Source: a bacterium
GTDB lineage: Bacteria > JAMCPX01
Assembly: GCA_021800575.1 (NCBI GenBank)
Contig: JAJYYW010000057.1
Coordinates: forward strand, 1-7,670
Length of the DNA stretch: 7,670 nt
Direction: 5' to 3'
How positions within the stretch are numbered: the stretch's first letter is position 1; every line of letters begins with the position of its first letter. Positions 1 through 5,306 of the stretch are shown piece by piece. A program made the position numbers and the translations under genes. Under the pieces are notes generated by a model. The model had not been told where the DNA came from. It did no database searches and worked only from the letters and a program-made list of their open reading frames with translations.

Positions 1-25
1 TTCTGTTTGAAAGTGTCCGCATCAT
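1..25 (-). CDS. 5' end of the next gene in the gsp operon (partial, runs off the window)
   Basis: An ATG at 25-23 overlaps the gspN stop codon in an ATGA arrangement. It is followed at once by a second ATG, then codons for Arg-Thr-Leu-Ser-Asn-Arg up to the window edge, with no stop. The tight 4-nt overlap repeats the pattern of every other junction in this operon, which is the main reason to call a gene here. No clear Shine-Dalgarno precedes it, as expected if ribosomes reinitiate after gspN. Only eight codons are visible, so the product cannot be recognised. From the usual gene order of related T2SS operons, gspC or the secretin gene gspD would be the natural candidates. That is inference from context only. 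Confidence 0.4.
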
Positions 26-954
26 TGGAAATTCGGCATGCCCACGCTCCCGGTGATAGGCACGTTAAAATACCCGAGCGTATCCCGGTTCAGGTTGAAA
101 AAGGGTATCGCCTTTTTGATCTGCTGTTCCACGGTTGACGAAGGATTGAACCTCAGCCTGAGATTGAGTATGCTGTTGGAGATAGGGTTAAGCAGAAGTA
201 TGCTGCCCTCGAGTTTCGAGCTTATATCCGTGCTGGTCTGTGTTGCGTTCTGGAATGAAAGCCTTCCGTCCTTGATAAAGAGCGGCAGATTGATATCTCC
301 AAAGTTGATAGCCGGCAGCTCAAAGATGCCGAATATTCTCGAACTGTTTAAATGTGCCTGTTTCATGGTTATAAGACCTTTTCCGCTGTCTTTTGTAACA
401 TCGTTCAGCGGACCCTGCATATCGAGTTTTGCAGTTAAAATACCCTGCATATTCAAACCGTAACTGCTTTTTATCAGGGAATACCGGCCGATGTCTATGT
501 CCTTGATCACACCAGCCAGCGCAAAGTTTTTCCTGTTGCTTTCAGCATCAATCCGGATCCGGCCATTATAAAGCTGCGCAGAGACGTTCAGCGATACCCA
601 CCCCCGCAAAAGCGAGAGTATACCCGGTGCTATCCGGACGGTCCGGACCTCGAGAATAGGGACTTCCTGCGTGCCAATCCTGTCTGTGAGAACCACACCG
701 GACAGGTTCAGTCCCAGCGGGAATGCACCGTGCGCATCCTGCACGGTCAGGTCCATGCCCGTGCGCGTCTTGATATCCGCAGACAATTTCGTGACAAGCT
801 CGTGATAGGGGAACAAAAACCACAGGAAAACAATATAAAAGATGACCACAATCCCGGCGTAGGCTGCCGCCCGTGCCAGTGCCCATTTCTGTTCTGCGAA
901 AAAATCCCTCACCGACGCGACCGGTGCCCGCAGTTTTTTTAAAAATCTATTCAT
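22..954 (-). CDS. gspN: Type II secretion system protein GspN
   Basis: This 310-residue protein is an accessory inner-membrane component of the type II secretion machinery. Residues 1-28 are basic and cytoplasmic, and residues about 29-48 form one hydrophobic transmembrane helix ending in a Phe-Pro-Tyr turn. The rest is a periplasmic beta-rich domain with alternating hydrophobic strands, resembling the AsmA-like fold assigned to the Leptospira/deltaproteobacterial GspN group. I chose the ATG at 954 because a GGAG Shine-Dalgarno lies at 962-965, seven bases upstream. The frame also stays open to an ATG at 1026, but those extra 24 residues lie inside gspM, are rich in Arg and Trp, and would precede an otherwise normal N-terminal anchor. 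The start overlaps the gspM stop by 8 nt and the stop overlaps the next gene. Identification rests on the membrane topology and the gspL-gspM context, so it is good but less certain than for the enzymes. Confidence 0.82.
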   Translation of the reverse strand: MNRFLKKLRAPVASVRDFFAEQKWALARAAAYAGIVVIFYIVFLWFLFPYHELVTKLSADIKTRTGMDLTVQDAHGAFPLGLNLSGVVLTDRIGTQEVPILEVRTVRIAPGILSLLRGWVSLNVSAQLYNGRIRIDAESNRKNFALAGVIKDIDIGRYSLIKSSYGLNMQGILTAKLDMQGPLNDVTKDSGKGLITMKQAHLNSSRIFGIFELPAINFGDINLPLFIKDGRLSFQNATQTSTDISSKLEGSILLLNPISNSILNLRLRFNPSSTVEQQIKKAIPFFNLNRDTLGYFNVPITGSVGMPNFQ

Positions 955-1504
955 TGGCCGACTCCGGAACGACGACCTGTATCCCCACGTCCAGCACCGC
1001 GGCGTTATTGTACGATGTCCTGACATTGAGCCTCTTGATCTTCAACGGGTACTGCCCTCCTATCTCCAGTTTAAACAGGAGATTCGTCAGTTGATAAAGG
1101 TTGATGTTTTTCAGCCGCACATCGATGTAGGAGCTGCTGCTGTCGGACGACGATCGTGGCTGGATGGAGTCATAGGACACACCGGCTGCGTTCGCAACAC
1201 TCTGCAGGTAGGTCATGATGGAGAAATTCTTCGGCACACTCTTGCTTCCCCTGAGCATTGCCTCGTACGTTTCATGGTCCGCGTACAGTTTCTGCATCTG
1301 GACCAGGGCAGAACGGTCGTCCCGTATTTCCTTTTTCATCCGCTTGGTGTTCCGGTACAGCGGGGTAATGACCCCGAGGTCGAGAATGACGACGAGGGTC
1401 AACAGCACAGCACCGATGAGCAGCCATTTTTCCCTGCTGCTCAGACCTGTAAAAGCCCTTTTTAGCTCGAGGAGTCCCTCGAATTTGTCCGATAGTTTAC
1501 TCAT
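947..1504 (-). CDS. gspM: Type II secretion system protein GspM
   Basis: GspM is a bitopic inner-membrane protein of the T2SS assembly platform that pairs with GspL; it is the functional counterpart of PilO in type IV pili. The 185 residues show a cytoplasmic amphipathic stretch (1-26), one transmembrane helix (about 27-46), a charged coiled-coil-like helix (about 50-85) and a C-terminal periplasmic domain (about 95-180) of the ferredoxin-like type expected for the family. A serine-rich loop, with seven Ser and one Asp at 118-125, breaks up the periplasmic domain. Length is typical for GspM. The ATG shares one base with the gspL stop (TAATG) and has no obvious Shine-Dalgarno, so translation probably depends on reinitiation after gspL. 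Sequence identity in this family is always low; the call uses topology, size and position between gspL and gspN. Confidence 0.85.
   Translation of the reverse strand: MSKLSDKFEGLLELKRAFTGLSSREKWLLIGAVLLTLVVILDLGVITPLYRNTKRMKKEIRDDRSALVQMQKLYADHETYEAMLRGSKSVPKNFSIMTYLQSVANAAGVSYDSIQPRSSSDSSSSYIDVRLKNINLYQLTNLLFKLEIGGQYPLKIKRLNVRTSYNNAAVLDVGIQVVVPESANE
962..965 (-). promoter_or_regulatory. Ribosome binding site of gspN
   Basis: On the minus strand GGAG lies seven bases before the ATG at 954, inside the end of gspM. It decides between this start and the longer in-frame alternative at 1026. Confidence 0.6.
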
Positions 1505-2955
1505 TATTTCACGGCAATGCTGAGCTGGAATTTAAAACTTTTTTGGTCCGCGGATTTTGTGGTATCCAGAACCTTGACATCCCTTATGATGCTCAGGTTC
1601 TTGATACCCGCCACGATTGTATCGATGGCATCGATCGTCGGGGTTTTCCCGATCAGGGTTATCTGCTCGGGGTCCATGGAGAGTTCAGTGACGTCCACTT
1701 TGACGTCTTTTGGTATCGCTGAACTCAATTCCCGCAGCACCTCGATGTCCGGTATCGAGCTCGAGAGGTTTTCCGCTTTTTTCTTTTCCTTTGAAACGAG
1801 GTAGTGCATGGTGCCGAGCGGATCCCCGAGCGTCGGTTCACCGGGGAAGGCCTGTTTGAACAGCGTGTGCATGTGTTGCTCGAGCGCATCCTTCGTATGG
1901 CGCAGGCCAACGTAGCCGGTGGCGAAGTTCACGATTAACAGGACGATGAGCAGCCCCGCTATACTCACCGAGGTCATCAGTTTTCCCTTGATCTGCTCTA
2001 TGACCCGTTGAAACTTGAACACCCCGGTTCTCAGGTTCAGCAGGTTTTTTGGCCTTTTCATAATGCTGCGCAGGGTCAGGGCGCAGGCAAGGGTATACGG
2101 GGGCTCCAGCGCTGCGTTCTCATTGACGGCAACCTTGACGATATCATTGAGGGGAACGGAAAAAGTCTGCAGCTCGAGCAGTTTTTCGAAATCGCTCCCC
2201 GCATCGGAAAACCTGCCCGCAAAAACCGCAGACGCAACCTTGACCGCGTACTTTTTCTCTGCAGCATCGATGGCGAACTTTACCTGTTTGACAAAGGCCG
2301 TCCGCGCCTGGTCCCCGGCCTGGCTGCTTCCGGGCGTCAACCCCAGCATGGACGCGGTTATCCGTATGTCCCGGGCCATGATCAAACCGCTGCCGTCCAT
2401 GAAAGAGAGCGAGGTGTGGGCGTGTCCAATATCGATAACGACGAACGGCGTATCCAGTTTGAGGTAGGTTGCCAGGTTCGCATACGCGCTGTGGGAAACA
2501 TCGAGGATATTCGGATCGAGGCCGAACAGCAGCAGAGTATCGAGCCATACCTTCAGTGTATCGCTGGGCAGGGAAAAGGTTATGGTGGTCGATTGTTCCT
2601 CCGTTTTCCGTATCACGTGGTAATCCATGGTTGTTTCTTCGACACTGGATGCGCTGACCTCTTCAAGCTCCGGCGCTATGGCTTTAGCGATGAATTTGTC
2701 GTTGATGAACGGGACCGTGATCGTGTGAACGGATATCAGGTCCGAGGGGATGCCGACGATCACGTCGGACGAGGACAATCCCTCGACCGCAAAAAAATCC
2801 TTCAGGCCGTCCGTGTTGGAATCCGAGAATATCCCGGTGCCCCCGGGAAAAACGAATTCCTTTGCCAGGGTGAGCTCCGAACCGCGGAGCGTCGTCTTTA
2901 TACCGACCATCTTTATGGAATATCGTCCAATGTCAATACCGAACGTACTGCTCAT
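1504..2955 (-). CDS. gspL: Type II secretion system protein GspL (PilM-PilN-like)
   Basis: GspL links the cytoplasmic ATPase GspE to the inner-membrane platform of the T2SS and binds GspM. The 483-residue product has a cytoplasmic actin-like part (1-310), one transmembrane helix (about 326-345) and a periplasmic part (about 350-483) with a predicted coiled coil and a small ferredoxin-like domain. The actin-like part keeps a phosphate-1 type motif (DIG at 8-10 followed by SIK at 13-15) and a second DIG (175-177), as in PilM. The adenosine-side glycine motif looks degenerate (FAGRF at 245-249). An N-L-R-x-G-x-F motif (307-313) just before the membrane helix is typical of the PilN/GspL juxtamembrane segment. 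The protein therefore reads as a fused PilM plus PilN, the known structural relationship for GspL. The ATG overlaps the accA stop by 4 nt and there is only a weak Shine-Dalgarno. No gspK precedes it. Confidence 0.9.
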   Translation of the reverse strand: MSSTFGIDIGRYSIKMVGIKTTLRGSELTLAKEFVFPGGTGIFSDSNTDGLKDFFAVEGLSSSDVIVGIPSDLISVHTITVPFINDKFIAKAIAPELEEVSASSVEETTMDYHVIRKTEEQSTTITFSLPSDTLKVWLDTLLLFGLDPNILDVSHSAYANLATYLKLDTPFVVIDIGHAHTSLSFMDGSGLIMARDIRITASMLGLTPGSSQAGDQARTAFVKQVKFAIDAAEKKYAVKVASAVFAGRFSDAGSDFEKLLELQTFSVPLNDIVKVAVNENAALEPPYTLACALTLRSIMKRPKNLLNLRTGVFKFQRVIEQIKGKLMTSVSIAGLLIVLLIVNFATGYVGLRHTKDALEQHMHTLFKQAFPGEPTLGDPLGTMHYLVSKEKKKAENLSSSIPDIEVLRELSSAIPKDVKVDVTELSMDPEQITLIGKTPTIDAIDTIVAGIKNLSIIRDVKVLDTTKSADQKSFKFQLSIAVK

Positions 2956-3926
2956 ACCCTGTTCTCTGTCGTCTCCCTGAATTGTCCTATCGTCCTATAC
3001 CTGGTATATCTGTTTTTCACAAGCACATCCTGCGGCAGGGAAGAAAGTTCCCCGATGTTCCTGATGAGGGCTTCCTTGATGGTTTGTGCCATTGCTTTGG
3101 AATCATTGTGTGCCCCGCCCTGGGGCTCTTTGAGGAGCTCGTCAACGATGCCGGCCTTGTGCAGTTCGTAGGAGGTTATCTTCAGGGCCTCTGCGGCGGC
3201 CGGGGCCTTCGACTGGTCCTTCCACAGGATCGAGGCGCATCCTTCCGGAGATATGACTGAATAAACAGCGTACTCGAGCATGAGCATCCTGTCGACAAGC
3301 CCTATGGCGAGTGCTCCGCCGCTGCTTCCCTCCCCGATGATGCAGCCGATGACCGGGACCGGGATACCTGCCAGTTTCAGGATAGAGGCCGATATCGCTT
3401 CTGCCTGACCGCGCTCTTCGGCGCCGATACCCGGGTAAGCCCCCGGGGTATCGATAAACGTTACGATGGGGAGGCCGAATTTTTGTGCGATATCCATGGC
3501 ACGCATGGCCTTCCGGTAGCCCTCGGGATGGGGCATCCCGAAGTTTCTCAACGCCCTGTCTTTTGCGCCCCTGCCTTTCTGCTCGCCGATAAACACGACC
3601 CGGTACCGGTCGATCAGACCGATGCCTGCGACCAGGGCAGGATCATCCTTGAATCTCCGGTCTCCCCGGATCTCCACAAATTCATTCGAGATGAGATAGA
3701 TATAATCGTAGGTGTACGGCCGTTCGGCATGCCGGGAGAGCTGGAGGATCTTCCACGCATTCAGGTTGGAGAACGTCTCTTCCCGGAGTTTTTTAACCTT
3801 TTTTTCGAGTCTCGATATCTCGTCGGAAAGGTCGATGCCTTCCGAAGACGATAACTGGCGGAACTCTTCGATCTTTTTTTCTAATTCAAAAATAGGTTTT
3901 TCAAAATCAAGTGGCTGATGAATCAT
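2952..3926 (-). CDS. accA: Acetyl-CoA carboxylase carboxyltransferase subunit alpha
   Basis: With AccD, AccA transfers the carboxyl group from carboxybiotin on BCCP to acetyl-CoA, giving malonyl-CoA for fatty acid synthesis; it is a cytoplasmic enzyme. The 324 residues match the E. coli protein (319) from end to end. An N-terminal helical coiled coil (about 12-55) is followed by a crotonase-fold carboxyltransferase domain. Hallmarks are RRNFGMP-like NFGMP (128-132) followed by PEGYRKA (134-140), the FIDTPGAYPG loop (157-166), GAEERGQ (168-174), the glycine-rich oxyanion loop GEGSSGGALAIG (198-209) and the SPEGCASILWK motif (226-236). I chose the ATG at 3926, whose product begins in register with E. 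coli AccA (DFEKPI against DFEQPI). The frame stays open to 4043, but the extra 39 residues have no family counterpart and cross the promoter region. No Shine-Dalgarno precedes 3926. Its stop overlaps gspL, so the enzyme gene heads a secretion operon. No accD is visible. Confidence 0.97.
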   Translation of the reverse strand: MIHQPLDFEKPIFELEKKIEEFRQLSSSEGIDLSDEISRLEKKVKKLREETFSNLNAWKILQLSRHAERPYTYDYIYLISNEFVEIRGDRRFKDDPALVAGIGLIDRYRVVFIGEQKGRGAKDRALRNFGMPHPEGYRKAMRAMDIAQKFGLPIVTFIDTPGAYPGIGAEERGQAEAISASILKLAGIPVPVIGCIIGEGSSGGALAIGLVDRMLMLEYAVYSVISPEGCASILWKDQSKAPAAAEALKITSYELHKAGIVDELLKEPQGGAHNDSKAMAQTIKEALIRNIGELSSLPQDVLVKNRYTRYRTIGQFRETTENRV

Positions 3927-3935
3927 ATAACCGAT

Positions 3936-3964
3936 ACGATACCATCCTGTTTTGATGGCGTCAA
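3936..3964 (-). promoter_or_regulatory. Sigma70-type promoter for accA-gspLMN
   Basis: On the minus strand TTGACG (3964-3959, five of six consensus bases) is separated by exactly 17 bp from TATCGT (3941-3936, four of six, including the key T-A-T and final T). Transcription would start near 3928-3930, only a few bases before the accA ATG at 3926. The transcript would be nearly leaderless, which agrees with the missing Shine-Dalgarno. The match could be chance; no start site is known. Confidence 0.5.
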
Positions 3965-3978
3965 CACCATGCAGAGAC

Positions 3979-3990
3979 GCCCTGCAGGGC
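3979..3990. promoter_or_regulatory. Perfect 12-bp palindrome in the divergent intergenic region (possible operator)
   Basis: GCCCTGCAGGGC is a perfect inverted repeat with no loop. It lies about 15 bp upstream of the accA -35 box and 12 bp upstream of the TTGACA on the other strand, roughly midway between the two start codons. Such a position suits a regulator acting on both directions. I do not recognise it as the site of a known regulator, and chance palindromes of this length do occur. Confidence 0.3.
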
Positions 3991-4001
3991 CGATAACAGC
4001 C

Positions 4002-4031
4002 TTGACACTGTTTTGGTTGATGTGCTACTGA
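4002..4031 (+). promoter_or_regulatory. Possible promoter for the receiver-domain gene
   Basis: A perfect TTGACA -35 box lies at 4002-4007. The best -10 candidate is weak: TACTGA at 4026-4031 with an 18-bp spacer. This would give a leader of about 20 bases that includes the Shine-Dalgarno. An imperfectly spaced inverted repeat, AACAG (3995-3999) and CTGTT (4008-4012), flanks the -35 box and could bind a regulator. The poor -10 suggests an activator or a different real site. Confidence 0.35.
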
Positions 4032-4047
4032 AAGAACCATCATGACT

Positions 4048-4054
4048 AAGGAGG
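4048..4054 (+). promoter_or_regulatory. Ribosome binding site of the receiver-domain gene
   Basis: AAGGAGG, a full match to the anti-Shine-Dalgarno core, ends four bases before the ATG at 4059. It fixes the start codon and contrasts with the absent or weak sites of the divergent operon. An overlapping ATG at 4055 is out of frame. Confidence 0.8.
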
Positions 4055-4058
4055 ATGT

Positions 4059-5234
4059 ATGGGCAAAAAGATATTACTCGCTGACGATTCAATAACTATT
4101 CAAAAGGTTATATCGATCACCTTTTCCTCTCCGGACTATGAGATCACCATCGTTGACAATGGTAACGATGCGATCAAAAAAGCAGGGGAGGTCAAGCCGG
4201 ATATCCTGCTGACCGACATCGTTATGCCGGGCAAGAATGGTTATGAAGTCTGCGACGCGGTCAAGGGTAATCCTGCTCTCCAGGGAACCCCGGTCCTCCT
4301 TCTGACGGGCGCATTCGAGGCCTTTGACGAACAAAAAGCGAAGCAGGCGGGTGCAGATGCGTGGCTCTCAAAACCCTTTGAAACACAGGCACTCATCGAC
4401 AAGGTAAACACCCTGTTGTCGAGGCCTGCCGTGAAAAAGCCGGCAGAGGCACGGCCCGCGGCCGCAAAACCGGTGCCTGCGCCGCCTCCTGCCGCGCGAC
4501 CCGGTGTACCGCCGCCGCCGCCTCCGCGGAGACAGGCTCCCGCCCCGGCCCCGAAGGCCGCACCTGCGCCGCCCCCGCCTCCTCCCCCTGCAGCACGGCC
4601 CGTGAAGAAGGAAGAAATACGGGAACTGTCCGAAGCAGAGTCGTTCGCAGCAACCGGGGACACCATTGGTGATGAGAGCGGCTGGGAAACCATTCCGCTG
4701 GGCGAGGAAAAAACAGGGGCCGTTTCCGATCTGCAGGCGCCGGAGGAACAGATCGTGGAAGGACTTCCGGTTGAAGAGCTCCTGGAAGAGCCGGCCGGAG
4801 AAGAAGCGAAATCCCCTGATCTTCTCGATGAATCCGGGGAAGGCAGTGTCGGGTTCGGTGATCTCGAAGCGGCGATGGAAGAGACGGAGCCTGTCCGGAC
4901 GGAAGAGCCGGCTCATGAGGAACCGGCCTATGAAAAAACGTTTGAGGAGCAGGACATCATGAAGCCCGTGGAGTCCGATATTGTCACGCACAATGAAATA
5001 GCTCCGCAGATAAGCCTCAGCAGGGAGGAATTGCTTGAACAGTCCTCCGCCAGGATAGAGAGCATGCTCAAAGAACTTCTACCGGAGGCCATTCAGCAGA
5101 TAGTTTCCGAGAAGGCGGACGCTGTCATACGGGAAGTCGCCGAAAAGATCGTATGGGAAGTCGTGCCCGCTCTGACCGAGACGATGATCAAGGAAGAAAT
5201 CCAGAGGATGAAGACGGTCAAGAAAAAAGCTTAG
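4059..5234 (+). CDS. Orphan receiver-domain protein with Pro-rich linker and helical repeat C-terminus
   Basis: The first 120 residues are a complete CheY-like receiver domain. It has acidic residues D9 and D10, phospho-acceptor D53 (in TDIVMPGKNG), T83 and the invariant K105 before Pro-Phe, so it should be phosphorylated by a histidine kinase. No kinase gene is in view. Residues 122-182 are a Pro/Ala-rich, probably disordered linker with six consecutive prolines at 151-156 and seven at 171-177. Residues about 185-310 are strongly acidic and also look disordered. Residues about 320-391 are predicted helical and contain two copies of a 28-residue repeat centred on E-hydrophobic-hydrophobic-P (339-342 and 367-370), ending in a basic tail. 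No DNA-binding, enzymatic or c-di-GMP domain is seen, so a role through protein-protein contacts is inferred. The layout recalls Myxococcus RomR (receiver, Pro-rich middle, Glu-rich helical tail), without proven homology. The gene diverges from accA and precedes valS by 72 bp with no evident terminator. Confidence 0.88.
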   Translation: MGKKILLADDSITIQKVISITFSSPDYEITIVDNGNDAIKKAGEVKPDILLTDIVMPGKNGYEVCDAVKGNPALQGTPVLLLTGAFEAFDEQKAKQAGADAWLSKPFETQALIDKVNTLLSRPAVKKPAEARPAAAKPVPAPPPAARPGVPPPPPPRRQAPAPAPKAAPAPPPPPPPAARPVKKEEIRELSEAESFAATGDTIGDESGWETIPLGEEKTGAVSDLQAPEEQIVEGLPVEELLEEPAGEEAKSPDLLDESGEGSVGFGDLEAAMEETEPVRTEEPAHEEPAYEKTFEEQDIMKPVESDIVTHNEIAPQISLSREELLEQSSARIESMLKELLPEAIQQIVSEKADAVIREVAEKIVWEVVPALTETMIKEEIQRMKTVKKKA

Positions 5235-5306
5235 AAACTATTTTTTCCTGTTCAGAGAACGCCTCACAGGCTTTGGTTTCCGAGAAGCATCATAGTGCAC
5301 ACGCAC

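Noticed and set aside
955..1026. Upstream extension of gspN by 24 residues to an ATG at 1026
   Set aside because: It would overlap gspM by 80 bases with an Arg/Trp-rich leader. The ATG at 954 has a GGAG at proper spacing.
2008..3171. A 387-codon open frame on the plus strand opposite gspL and accA
   Set aside because: It covers two well-supported genes in antisense, has no promoter or ribosome site that I can see, and its composition is that of a shadow frame.
3927..4043. Upstream extension of accA by 39 residues to an ATG at 4043
   Set aside because: The added segment has no counterpart in AccA, no Shine-Dalgarno, and spans the promoter and palindrome region. The ATG at 3926 matches the family start.
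4241..4693. A glycine-rich minus-strand frame over the receiver gene linker
   Set aside because: The poly-Gly tracts are simply the complement of the proline codons (CCG/CCN) in the linker.
5247..5270. Possible terminator hairpin after the receiver gene (CCTGT with ACAGG)
   Set aside because: The stem is only five pairs with a 14-base loop. The T run comes before it, not after it on the plus strand, so it is not a rho-independent terminator for this gene.
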